A stretch of DNA of 64,000 nt from Shouchella xiaoxiensis (lineage in GTDB: Bacteria > Bacillota > Bacilli > Bacillales > Bacillaceae_D), in contig NZ_JAFBCV010000001.1 in NCBI RefSeq assembly GCF_016907895.1, positions 1 to 64,000 on the forward strand, given 5' to 3'. The notes beneath the pieces are model-generated. The model saw nothing but the letters and a program-made list of their open reading frames with translations, was not told the DNA's origin and did no database searches. The position numbers were made by a program, and so were the translations under genes. Shown in pieces: positions 1 through 8,497 of this stretch (positions within the stretch are counted from its first letter, which is position 1; each line of letters begins with the position of its first letter).

Positions 1-50
1 ATCCTTTTCACCATCAAATTTCGTCATTGGGAGCAATCAAAAGATCATAA

Positions 51-85
51 GAGAAAGCCTGGGTTCACAGAACCCAGGCTTTCTC
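51..85. terminator. Perfect 15-bp hairpin, no T-run
   Basis: A perfect inverted repeat (arms 51-65 and 71-85, 5-nt loop) begins GAGAAAGCCTGG. No T-tract follows on the plus strand, so it may be part of the 3' end of a gene lying upstream of the window, or a protective stem. Confidence 0.45.
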
Positions 86-94
86 GACAATCTG

Positions 95-117
95 AGCAGC
101 CATTGGCTGCTTTTTTT
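95..117 (+). terminator. Rho-independent terminator
   Basis: The stem AGCAGCC/GGCTGCT is followed directly by seven T residues. It probably ends transcription from a plus-strand gene upstream of the window and isolates the sugar operon that follows. Apart from the two hairpins, the cre box and a weak promoter, bases 1-366 show no gene. Confidence 0.7.
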
Positions 118-258
118 CTCTGTGAGCTACTTTGAGGACAAGCTGTCCCACCTCAGCATCTTTCTTATAAACCACTCTTAACCCCCGTCACTCCGCTAAT
201 TATCAAAAACAACACATCGATAGTCAAATCAACATATTCAACCTCTTGAACACCAATA

Positions 259-274
259 ATGTAAGCGTATTCAT
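259..274 (+). promoter_or_regulatory. cre site (CcpA operator)
   Basis: The 16 bases ATGTAAGCGTATTCAT match every position of the Bacillus cre consensus WTGNAARCGNWWWCAW. It sits about 110 nt before the first permease start and just upstream of the best promoter candidate. By family knowledge, CcpA with HPr-Ser-P binds such sites. The inference is glucose repression of the ABC and glycosidase operon. A role as an upstream activating site is possible because it lies 5' of the putative -35. Confidence 0.7.
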
Positions 275-289
275 TAATTATCCTCAATG

Positions 290-317
290 TTATGACAATC
301 TCACATATTGATACAAT
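290..317 (+). promoter_or_regulatory. Possible extended -10 promoter
   Basis: TGATACAAT (309-317) looks like an extended -10 (TG-N-TACAAT). The -35 region (around 290-295, TTATGA) is poor. It would start a leader of about 45 nt before the permease start and would need activation, plausibly by the AraC-type regulator downstream. Confidence 0.35.
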
Positions 318-366
318 TTCTTTTGGGGTGCTACGATTGGAGCAATTTAAGAGAAGGAGGAAATGG

Positions 367-1335
367 ATGGGACTACATACGAAAGAGTTAGCTGCTCGCC
401 GGACTGCTGCTCCGCCCCCTTTGTTGAAAAAGCGAAAAGAAAAGAAAAAGATTTTGCAAAATTGGCAACTGTATTTGTTTATCCTGCCTGCGTTTTTATA
501 TTTCTTTATCTTCCATTACGTTCCTCTTTATGGGGTCCAAATTGCGTTTAAGGATTTTTCTCCGGTTGCGGGGATAACGGGAAGCGAGTGGGTTGGGTTT
601 AAGCATTTTACTCGGTTCTTTGATTCGTATTATTTTTGGGATTTGATTCGGAACACACTTGGAATTAGCGTGTATGAGTTGATTGTTGGGTTTCCGTTGC
701 CGATTATTTTGGCGTTATTATTAAATGAAGTGAAGGATAGCTTTTTTAAGCGGTCGGTTCAGACGGTGACGTATGCGCCTCATTTTATTTCGGTGGTCGT
801 TATTGCGGGGATGATTATTGCTTTCTTATCTCCAATTACAGGCGTGATTAACCATGGGATTCAGTTCTTGGGGTTTGAGCCGATTGCGTTTATGACGGAC
901 CCTGCTTGGTTTAAGACGGTGTACGTGTTTTCTGGCGTGTGGCAGAGCACCGGCTGGGGCACGATTATTTATTTGGCAGCGCTTTCGGGTGTTGATCCTC
1001 AGCACCATGAGGCGGCAGTCGTGGAAGGGGCAAATCGCCTGCAGCGGATTTGGCATATTAACATTCCGTTTATTTTCCCGACAATGGTCATCTTATTAAT
1101 TATGAACGTAGGTAGCATTATGGCGATGGGCTTTGAAAAGATTTTGTTGCTGCAAAATCCGTTGAACTTAGAATCCTCAAACGTGATTGCGACATTTGTG
1201 TATCAGGCTGGTTTGCTTGATGCTCAGTATAGTTTTGCTTCTGCTGTTGGTTTGTTTAATGCGGTCATCAATGCCATCCTGTTAATTGTGGTCAATCATA
1301 TTGCGCGAAAAACAAACGAGACAAGTCTATGGTAG
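367..1335 (+). CDS. Sugar ABC transporter permease, LplB family
   Basis: This is an inner-membrane permease of a CUT1-type carbohydrate ABC importer, with about six hydrophobic segments after a basic N-terminus. The EAA loop is visible near residues 225-245 (EAAVVEGANRLQRIWHINIP). The frame is open from 292, but ATG 367 has a GAGAAGGAGG site 6 nt upstream and gives 322 residues, the usual size of LplB/YteP proteins. It pairs with the second permease 12 nt downstream and the lipoprotein after that. No ATPase gene is nearby. In Bacillus these importers borrow the shared ATPase MsmX, so that is the likely energy source. The exact sugar is not readable, but the operon glycosidases suggest an oligosaccharide. 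Confidence 0.9.
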   Translation: MGLHTKELAARRTAAPPPLLKKRKEKKKILQNWQLYLFILPAFLYFFIFHYVPLYGVQIAFKDFSPVAGITGSEWVGFKHFTRFFDSYYFWDLIRNTLGISVYELIVGFPLPIILALLLNEVKDSFFKRSVQTVTYAPHFISVVVIAGMIIAFLSPITGVINHGIQFLGFEPIAFMTDPAWFKTVYVFSGVWQSTGWGTIIYLAALSGVDPQHHEAAVVEGANRLQRIWHINIPFIFPTMVILLIMNVGSIMAMGFEKILLLQNPLNLESSNVIATFVYQAGLLDAQYSFASAVGLFNAVINAILLIVVNHIARKTNETSLW

Positions 1336-1347
1336 GAGGGAGAGGTC

Positions 1348-2253
1348 ATGAATTCAACTATCAGAGAAACGAAGGTAGATAAAGTGTTCAAAGCGTTTGT
1401 CTATGTTTGTTTGACAATGGCGTTAGGAGTTGTGCTTTATCCCCTAATTTATATCATTAGTGCCTCTATTAGCAGTCCAACTTCTGTCAACAGTGGCCAG
1501 ATGTGGCTGTATCCGATCGATATTACGTTTGCTGGTTATGAGATGATTTTCCAGAATAGTGAGATTTGGAGAGGGTATTTGAACACGCTCCTTTACACAA
1601 CCCTTGGAACTTTCATTAATCTCGCCGTCACGATTCCAGCGGCTTATGCGTTATCCCGCAAAGATTTCTACGGCAGAGGGTTCTTTACTGGAATGTTTGT
1701 CTTAACGATGTTTTTCAGTGGCGGGTTAATTCCGACCTACCTTGTTGTACGAGATTTAGGCTTGATCGATACGATCTGGGCGATGGTTCTGCCGAACGCG
1801 GCAGCTGTTTGGAATATCATCATTGCCCGTGTGTTTTTCCAGATGACGATTCCAAAAGGGTTAGAGGAAGCGGCGAAGATTGATGGTGCTTCTAACTTTA
1901 AGGTATTCGTCAAGATTATACTACCGTTGTCTGCGCCGATTATTGCGGTGATGGCTTTGTTTTATGGTGTCGGTCATTGGAATGGTTATTTCAATGCCTT
2001 GATCTACTTATCCGATCGTAATTTGTATCCGCTGCAAATGGTGTTACGTGAGATTCTAGTCTTAAATGAAATGTCGTCTAACAATACGGAGATGACGGGA
2101 GAAATGGCGCAAGCGCTCCATAGCCGCCAACAACTCTCGGCCATTGTAAAATATGGGGTGATGATTGTTTCGACCTTACCAATTATTATCATTTACCCGT
2201 TTTTGCAGCGTTACTTTGTGAAAGGCGTCATGATAGGATCGCTTAAAGGTTAG
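1348..2253 (+). CDS. Sugar ABC transporter permease, YtcP family
   Basis: This is the second permease of the importer, 301 residues, with six predicted membrane segments and the EAA loop (GLEEAAKIDGASNFKVFVKI) near residues 170-190. It starts 12 nt after the first permease with a GGTAGGAGGGAG ribosome site, so the two are co-transcribed. The C-terminal end (RYFVKGVMIGSLKG) is the characteristic tail of the YtcP/LplC group. It should form a heterodimer with the preceding gene product and take sugar from the lipoprotein encoded next. Confidence 0.9.
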   Translation: MNSTIRETKVDKVFKAFVYVCLTMALGVVLYPLIYIISASISSPTSVNSGQMWLYPIDITFAGYEMIFQNSEIWRGYLNTLLYTTLGTFINLAVTIPAAYALSRKDFYGRGFFTGMFVLTMFFSGGLIPTYLVVRDLGLIDTIWAMVLPNAAAVWNIIIARVFFQMTIPKGLEEAAKIDGASNFKVFVKIILPLSAPIIAVMALFYGVGHWNGYFNALIYLSDRNLYPLQMVLREILVLNEMSSNNTEMTGEMAQALHSRQQLSAIVKYGVMIVSTLPIIIIYPFLQRYFVKGVMIGSLKG

Positions 2254-2332
2254 TGAAGTTGATTCTAATTGGAGGTGAAGGTGGATAGCGTTTTAAGGGC
2301 ATAAAGGTGTAAACAAAGAGAGGGGTTATAAG

Positions 2333-3922
2333 ATGAAAAAATCACTTAAGCTATGTTTGACTGGACTTTGCTGTATTGGGTTTGTGGCTGCATGTAGCTC
2401 CAATGAGACGGATGGAAATACGACGTCAAACCCAGATGTTGAAGTGAATCAGGAAGGCTTCCCGATTGTTGATGAGGAAATTACCCTATCGCTGATGGCT
2501 CCGGGAACTGGGCTGGCCGAATGGAAAGACATGCCGACCCTGCAGGAATACTCAGAGATGACGAACATCTCCTTTAATTACACAACTCCACCAATGAGTG
2601 ATTTTGCGACGCGTTTGAACCTATCTTTTGCAAGTGGCGACGTGGCGGACATTATCTATGGTGCGGGGACGGGGAACTTAACGCCGGGGATGGAAGTTGA
2701 TTACGGGAGGCAGGGCATCTTAATCCCGCTTGAGGATCTCATTGCCGACTATGCACCGAACATCCAGAAACTATTAGATGAAAATCCTGACATCGCAAGG
2801 TCCATTACAACAGTGGACGGGCATATCTATACGCTGCCGGCCATTAATCAGCATCCAAACTCGGGCTGGGCTGTGCCAATGTGGTATAACGGGGCGTGGC
2901 TAGATGCCTTGGATGCCGACGTACCGACAACAACTGATGAACTTTATGAGTTGCTGGTTCGTTTTCGTGATGAAGACCCGAATGGAAACGGGGAAGCGGA
3001 TGAGATTCCGTTACTTGATGTCCAAATGAACAGTACGCGCTTGGCTTTTCTTGGTGCATTTGGGATGAAGGCTTGGGGTGTTGAGGAAGTGGACGGGGAA
3101 GTGCGTTATGCACCACATACCGACAACTATAAGGAATACTTGACCTACATGAACATGTTGTTTGAAGAAGGTCTGCTTGATCCAGAAACGTTCTCCCAGT
3201 CTGACGAGCAGAAGAAAGCTAAAGGGCAGGAAAACCGACTAGGATTGTTCCCAGATTGGTTCTCTTTCTTTACAACAGGACAGCCTGAAGATGAAGCGAT
3301 GAATAACCCGATGTTCCATCCATTATCAAGTCCAATAACCGATGAGCCATTGATTCCAATTAACCCAGGAATTACACGAGGAACGTTCGCGATTACGAGT
3401 AATAACGAGTACCCTGAAGCCTCCATTCGCTGGGTCGACTATTTCTATTCACAGGAAGGCTCTGAATTCTTAGATATGGGACCGGAAGGCTATCTTTTCG
3501 AATTAGATGAAAGCGGAAACAAAGTGAAGTTAGATCCGCCACCGCAGTTCGATAGTTCGGAAGACTTCCGTGGGACATTAACGCCTGCTTATGGTATTCC
3601 GACACCAACATTAGTCGCTCGTCCAGAAGGTGTCGAGGTAAGTGAGTTTGACCAGTTTCTAGATGCAGAAACGGCTGAAAAGATCAATCCATATGGAGAG
3701 GTACCCATTCCATTGCTTTACTTAACAAATGAAGAACAAGAGATTGTTAATACAATTGAAGTTGATTTGAAATCGTATGTGGAGCAGCTTGAAGCGCGGT
3801 TTATCACTGGAGTGGAGCCATTGTCCAACTGGGATAAATACGTGGAAACGATTGAAGGCATGAATATTGAGGAATACATTGAGATTTATCAAGGTGCGTA
3901 TGACCGCTGGGCAAGTAGTTAA
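2333..3922 (+). CDS. Extracellular sugar-binding lipoprotein, LplA/YtcQ family
   Basis: This is a solute-binding protein of 529 residues, the usual length for the LplA/YtcQ group. A short signal peptide ends in lipobox V-A-A-C with Cys21 as the lipidation site, followed by a Ser/Asn/Thr/Asp-rich linker and a family-1-like binding domain. It would capture the glycan outside the cell and pass it to the two permeases encoded just upstream. A GAGAGGGG site precedes ATG 2333. A terminator-like hairpin follows, which probably keeps the binding protein more abundant than the enzymes encoded downstream. The ligand is unknown, but the fucosidase, mannosidase and GH3 enzyme suggest a branched hetero-oligosaccharide. 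Confidence 0.9.
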   Translation: MKKSLKLCLTGLCCIGFVAACSSNETDGNTTSNPDVEVNQEGFPIVDEEITLSLMAPGTGLAEWKDMPTLQEYSEMTNISFNYTTPPMSDFATRLNLSFASGDVADIIYGAGTGNLTPGMEVDYGRQGILIPLEDLIADYAPNIQKLLDENPDIARSITTVDGHIYTLPAINQHPNSGWAVPMWYNGAWLDALDADVPTTTDELYELLVRFRDEDPNGNGEADEIPLLDVQMNSTRLAFLGAFGMKAWGVEEVDGEVRYAPHTDNYKEYLTYMNMLFEEGLLDPETFSQSDEQKKAKGQENRLGLFPDWFSFFTTGQPEDEAMNNPMFHPLSSPITDEPLIPINPGITRGTFAITSNNEYPEASIRWVDYFYSQEGSEFLDMGPEGYLFELDESGNKVKLDPPPQFDSSEDFRGTLTPAYGIPTPTLVARPEGVEVSEFDQFLDAETAEKINPYGEVPIPLLYLTNEEQEIVNTIEVDLKSYVEQLEARFITGVEPLSNWDKYVETIEGMNIEEYIEIYQGAYDRWASS

Positions 3923-3935
3923 GGAAGGAGGAGAG

Positions 3936-3960
3936 GCTCGTATTCGCGTACGAGCTTTTT
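3936..3960 (+). terminator. Intra-operon terminator/attenuator
   Basis: The 7-bp stem GCTCGTA/TACGAGC with a 6-nt loop is followed by TTTTT. It sits between the binding lipoprotein and the fucosidase, less than 30 nt before the next start. Partial read-through would set a high ratio of binding protein to glycosidases. Confidence 0.6.
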
Positions 3961-3987
3961 CTATTCTGTTCTATAAGGAGGAAAAAT

Positions 3988-5340
3988 ATGAGCGATACAA
4001 ATGTAACTGAAGGGGTTCACACATATAGCAATGAGAAAGCGTACATCGCACCAGAAGAAGCGCTATTGCAGCAGCGACTGGAGTGGTTTAAAGACCAGAA
4101 GCTTGGTTTGATGATGCATTGGGGTCCTTATTCACAGCTCGGTCTTGTTGAGTCATGGGCGCTAAGCGATGCCGATGCGGAATGGTCAAGAGAAGACGTT
4201 GACTGGGTAAAGGATGCCACAATGTTTAAACAGCAATACGTCGATCTCAATAAGAGTTTTAATCCACTCCGATTTCAGCCTGAAGAGTGGGCCGATTTAG
4301 CAAAAGAAAACGGCTTTAAGTATCTTGTTTTTACGACGAAGCATCACGACGGGTTTGCGATGTGGGATACGCAGACGACTGATTACAAAGTGACCGGAAA
4401 TGCGTGTCCGTATCGAACGAATCCAAACGCAGACGTCTGTAAACAGCTTTTTGACGCGTTTAGAGAAAGGGGGCTGGCGATTTCAGCTTATTTTTCAAAA
4501 GCGGATTGGCATGTGCCGTCGTATTGGGATAAAGAAAGCGAAAGAACAAGTCGAGGCCCTTCCTATGATCCGGCAGAAGATCCAGAGCGTTGGGAGTTGT
4601 TTGTCCAGTTTACCCATGAGCAAATGCTGGAACTCCTGACGGAGTACGGCAGAATTGAGGTGCTCTGGCTTGATGCGGGCTGGGTGTCAGCAAAAAATAA
4701 GCAAGATATTCGACTAGGAGACGTGATTGAGAAGGCAAGACGAACTCAGCCTTGGTTGCTTGCGGCGGACCGGACAGTTGGCGGACGATATGAAAACATT
4801 ATTACGCCTGAACAAATGGTTCCACAAGACCCAATTTATGTGCCATGGGAAAGCTGTATCACGATGGGAAGCGCCTTTTCGTTTCGTTATGAAGATGACT
4901 ACAAGTCTGCCCGAGCGCTCGTTCACCTCTTGATCGAGGTTGTTGCAAAGGGCGGGAATCTCGCGCTTAACGTTGCTCCACAGCCAGATGGGAGATTGCC
5001 AAAAGGTGCTGTCCAAAGTATGAAAGGACTTGGTGCTTGGCTTAACCATTATGGTGAAGCGATTTACGCAACGCGACCTGTTGCTCCTTATTTTCAAGAG
5101 AAGATCGCCTTCACATCAAAAGGAAACACGGTCTATTGCTTTCTCTTGCTTCATAAACAAGAAGAGATGGACGGACGTAAAGCGACAATTCCTTATCTGG
5201 AGGAGGTCACGCAGATCGAGTGGATGCATGACGGTAGGGAGTTGGCATTTCAAAGAAGCACTAGCGGAATCGAGCTTGAGCTGCCGCACTGGGAAGAGGA
5301 TGAAACGGTCGCACACGCATATGTGCTGAAATTAACATGA
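3988..5340 (+). CDS. GH29 alpha-L-fucosidase, cytoplasmic
   Basis: This glycoside hydrolase releases alpha-linked L-fucose with retention. It has 450 residues and no signal peptide, so it acts inside the cell. Family signatures are visible in order: GLMMHWGPYSQLG near residue 36, the substrate-pocket segment TTKHHDGFAMWD, and LWLDAGW, in which Asp229 is the expected catalytic nucleophile. Two histidines in TKHHDG would contact fucose. ATG 3988 has a TAAGGAGG site. The gene lies downstream of the ABC importer and upstream of mannosidase and GH3 genes, implying that imported fucosylated oligosaccharide is trimmed in the cytoplasm. No fucose isomerase or kinase is in the window. Confidence 0.9.
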   Translation: MSDTNVTEGVHTYSNEKAYIAPEEALLQQRLEWFKDQKLGLMMHWGPYSQLGLVESWALSDADAEWSREDVDWVKDATMFKQQYVDLNKSFNPLRFQPEEWADLAKENGFKYLVFTTKHHDGFAMWDTQTTDYKVTGNACPYRTNPNADVCKQLFDAFRERGLAISAYFSKADWHVPSYWDKESERTSRGPSYDPAEDPERWELFVQFTHEQMLELLTEYGRIEVLWLDAGWVSAKNKQDIRLGDVIEKARRTQPWLLAADRTVGGRYENIITPEQMVPQDPIYVPWESCITMGSAFSFRYEDDYKSARALVHLLIEVVAKGGNLALNVAPQPDGRLPKGAVQSMKGLGAWLNHYGEAIYATRPVAPYFQEKIAFTSKGNTVYCFLLLHKQEEMDGRKATIPYLEEVTQIEWMHDGRELAFQRSTSGIELELPHWEEDETVAHAYVLKLT

Positions 5341-5369
5341 GGTAGATAGAGAAGAAGGGAGTGGCGTGT

Positions 5370-8300
5370 ATGCAACGAATTAGACGGTGCATCAATCAAC
5401 TGCAGGCATTGATCGAGCAAGATCAAGTTGAAATAAAGGATTGGCAGGCTGTTCGAGCCTATTATCACAATCCAGGTGAGTACGAAAGAATTGACCAAGA
5501 ATCTTATCGCATTAATAAAGGCGATTTGTTGCTAGCGACTGGTGAAACGATGTTTATTGAAAAAGAGTTCCTGATACCAGAAGCGTTTATTGATCAAGAG
5601 ATTGGGTTTGAATTTCGCGTGGGGCAGCAAGGGATTAAAACAAATCATGAAGGGTTGGTTTCAATCGATGGCGTACCGTATCATGGTATTGATCGAAACC
5701 GGAGCTACGTCCGGCTGCCGTCGCAAAAAGCAGGACAAACAACGTATCTTATAAAAATTGAATTGTTTAACCCAACCGCGCAAGTCGTCGATCACTTAAA
5801 TTATCAGAATGAGCCAGCTGAATTCGCGCCAGCACCACTGTTCTTGCTGGAAAGTCGATGCATTCGGCCGAATAAGGCTATCGAGAGTCTTTTTTACACG
5901 ATGAAGGTTTATTTGGAAGCGGCTTCGCTAATGCCAGATCAAGAATTAAACAAAACAGCGATTATCGGGGTGCTTAATCAAGTAAAGGACTGGGTTAATG
6001 CGACACCGGAAACGCTCTTGCTTCAGGATTCCGCCTTAGTTAACAGTAAAGAAAAGGAATTAAGAAAAGCCTTAAAGAAGTTGGAACAAACAGATCGGGG
6101 GCTTATCCATATGGTCGGGCAGTCCCATATTGATCTGGCGTGGCTCTGGCCGATGAAAGAGGCCGTGCGAAAAACGAGTCGGACGTTTTCTACAATGAGC
6201 ACGCTGCTTGAGCAGTACGACGGATTTCTCTATGCCCAAAGTCAACCACAAGCATATGACTTCATAAAAACCCATTACCCAGAACTTTATAAACGTGTGA
6301 AAGCACACATTCAATCAGGACGCTGGGAAGTGGTTGGTGGAATGTGGGTTGAGCCTGACTTGAATATCCCCTCTGGTGAATCCTTGGTGCGGCAGCTGTT
6401 ATACGGGATGGCTTTTTACAAAGAGGAGTTTGGAATACAGCCGCGGGTTGAATGGCTTCCTGATACATTTGGTTATTGTGCGTCGTTGCCCCAGCTATTA
6501 AAGAAAGCAGGGTTGGATTATTTCATGACAACGAAAATGAACTGGAATGATACAAATCCCTTTCCATATGATTTGTTTTACTGGGTTGGGATAGACGGCA
6601 CAAGCGTCTTAGCCTATCTAAACCATGGTGTAAATGAACATACCGATCCAAAAGAACTAGACGATCATTGGCACAGCTACAAACAGAAACATGTCCACCC
6701 GGAGCAGATGTTGCTTTATGGTCATGGTGACGGTGGAGGCGGTGTAACAACCGAAATGGTTGAGTATGTGGAGCGCTCTGCTCGTTTACCAGGGCTGCCA
6801 GAAACGGCATACAGCAGTGCTCATCAATTCTTTGATGGGATTGCAAAAGCGAAGCCCGCGCTGCCTACGTGGGAAGGTGATCTTTACTTAGAGCTACATC
6901 GCGGTACGTATACAACCCATGCGCGAAATAAACGCTGGAATCGAAAAGCTGAAGTGCTCTACCGGGAGGCAGAGATTTGGGCAACTTTTGCTGGAACCCA
7001 AGCTGCTGGGCTTGAGGCAGGATGGAAGCAGTTGTTATTTAACCAATTTCATGACATCATCCCTGGTACATCAATTCCAGAAGTGTATGGAAAATCGGAA
7101 GAAGACTATCAGCAAGTGCTGGCAATTGGCAAGAAGATAAAACAAGCAGCGATTGATCGTCTCATAGAAGAGGCGAACTTTCTAGGTGAAGGCAGACCAT
7201 TACTCGTATTTAATAGTCTTTCATGGGACCGTGGGGAAGTCGTTTCGCTTAAAGGTGGAACGGAATTAGTAAACCTTGCTGTATACGATGAAGCGGAACA
7301 GCAGTTAAACAGTGATTTTCTAGTTAAGGCAGATGGAGAAGTGGAACGATTTATTTATGTACCAACTATTCCGGGAATGGGCTATTGCACTGTCTGGTTA
7401 CGACCGATGACAGCGAAGCAAAATAAGCCTGTCCAATCATTCAATCAATCTTGGGAAACAGACTTCTATCAGATCGAATGGAATGAGCATGGTGAATTCA
7501 CACGCTTATATGATAAAAAGGCAAGACGTGATGTGCTAAAAAAAGGTGAGGTTGCCAACCAGTTTCAGCTGTTTCACGATCAGCCAACCTATTGGGATGC
7601 CTGGGACATCGATCCCCAGTTTGCGAAACAAGAAGCGGCTAAACCTGAGCTGCTTTCCGTAAGCGTTCTTCATCAAGGCCAAACAAAGGATCAACTGTTA
7701 TTTAAATGGCGTATTTCCAATTCGGAAATTGAACAAACCCTTGTACTCTATCATCACTCAGGACGAATTGATTTTGAAACGAAGGTACATTGGCAGGAAG
7801 ACCATAAGTTGTTAAAAGTGGCTTTCCCGGTTGATGTGCAAGCGGCCAAAGCGACATTTGAAATTCCATTTGGTGCCGTTGAACGAGCGACCCACGCCAA
7901 TACAAGCTGGGAGCAAGCGCAGTTTGAAGTATGTGGTCATCGCTTTGCCGATTTATCAGAAGGAAACTATGGCGTTAGTCTATTAAATGACTGCAAGTAT
8001 GGTTACGACGTCAAAGGAAATCAGCTGCGTCTGTCCTTATTGCGCGCGCCTAAATGGCCAGACCCTCAGGCTGATCAAGGGGAGCATCTGTTTACCTATT
8101 CGCTCCTGCCCCACGCCGGAACATGGGTCTCTGCCCACGTCGTGCGCCAAGGCTATGAGCTGAATCATCCTGTCACGCTTGCGTTTGCGAAGGAAGCTCA
8201 TGGGAAGCGAAAATCAACACATCGTTTTGTCGCTGTCGAAGCAACGCATACCATCCTTGATACGGTGAAACCAAGCGAAGATGGTGATGGCTTCATTATG

Positions 8301-8492
8301 CGAGTCTATGAGTCTAGTGGGAGTCGGGAAGCAATGGACATTACGCTGGAGGATGTATCCGTTTCGACCGTCTATGAAACGAATCTGCTAGAAGAGGCGG
8401 GTAGCTCATTGCCTATAGAAAAGCAAACAATCTCAACGACGCTTACGCCGTTTGAAGTGAAAACTATTAAAGTATTAAAGGATGAGAGGTGA
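5370..8492 (+). CDS. GH38 alpha-mannosidase, cytoplasmic
   Basis: This is a zinc-dependent alpha-mannosidase of 1,040 residues. The N-terminal extension is followed by the catalytic core with HIDLAWLW (His253 and Asp255, zinc ligands), WLPDTFGYC (Asp365, nucleophile and metal ligand) and FHDIIPGTS (His561, zinc ligand). GHGDGGGG and the long beta-rich C-terminal half match the family. The frame extends up to a GTG at 5361, but ATG 5370 is correctly spaced (8 nt) from AAGGGAG, so it was chosen. There is no signal peptide. It overlaps the ribosome site of the following GH3 gene, so translation is probably coupled. It should remove terminal alpha-mannose after import. Confidence 0.92.
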   Translation: MQRIRRCINQLQALIEQDQVEIKDWQAVRAYYHNPGEYERIDQESYRINKGDLLLATGETMFIEKEFLIPEAFIDQEIGFEFRVGQQGIKTNHEGLVSIDGVPYHGIDRNRSYVRLPSQKAGQTTYLIKIELFNPTAQVVDHLNYQNEPAEFAPAPLFLLESRCIRPNKAIESLFYTMKVYLEAASLMPDQELNKTAIIGVLNQVKDWVNATPETLLLQDSALVNSKEKELRKALKKLEQTDRGLIHMVGQSHIDLAWLWPMKEAVRKTSRTFSTMSTLLEQYDGFLYAQSQPQAYDFIKTHYPELYKRVKAHIQSGRWEVVGGMWVEPDLNIPSGESLVRQLLYGMAFYKEEFGIQPRVEWLPDTFGYCASLPQLLKKAGLDYFMTTKMNWNDTNPFPYDLFYWVGIDGTSVLAYLNHGVNEHTDPKELDDHWHSYKQKHVHPEQMLLYGHGDGGGGVTTEMVEYVERSARLPGLPETAYSSAHQFFDGIAKAKPALPTWEGDLYLELHRGTYTTHARNKRWNRKAEVLYREAEIWATFAGTQAAGLEAGWKQLLFNQFHDIIPGTSIPEVYGKSEEDYQQVLAIGKKIKQAAIDRLIEEANFLGEGRPLLVFNSLSWDRGEVVSLKGGTELVNLAVYDEAEQQLNSDFLVKADGEVERFIYVPTIPGMGYCTVWLRPMTAKQNKPVQSFNQSWETDFYQIEWNEHGEFTRLYDKKARRDVLKKGEVANQFQLFHDQPTYWDAWDIDPQFAKQEAAKPELLSVSVLHQGQTKDQLLFKWRISNSEIEQTLVLYHHSGRIDFETKVHWQEDHKLLKVAFPVDVQAAKATFEIPFGAVERATHANTSWEQAQFEVCGHRFADLSEGNYGVSLLNDCKYGYDVKGNQLRLSLLRAPKWPDPQADQGEHLFTYSLLPHAGTWVSAHVVRQGYELNHPVTLAFAKEAHGKRKSTHRFVAVEATHTILDTVKPSEDGDGFIMRVYESSGSREAMDITLEDVSVSTVYETNLLEEAGSSLPIEKQTISTTLTPFEVKTIKVLKDER

Positions 8493-8497
8493 AGCCC

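Noticed and set aside
292-366. Upstream extension of the first permease frame
   Set aside because: There is no ribosome site at the earlier ATG, and ATG 367 is perfectly spaced from GAGAAGGAGG and gives the family length.
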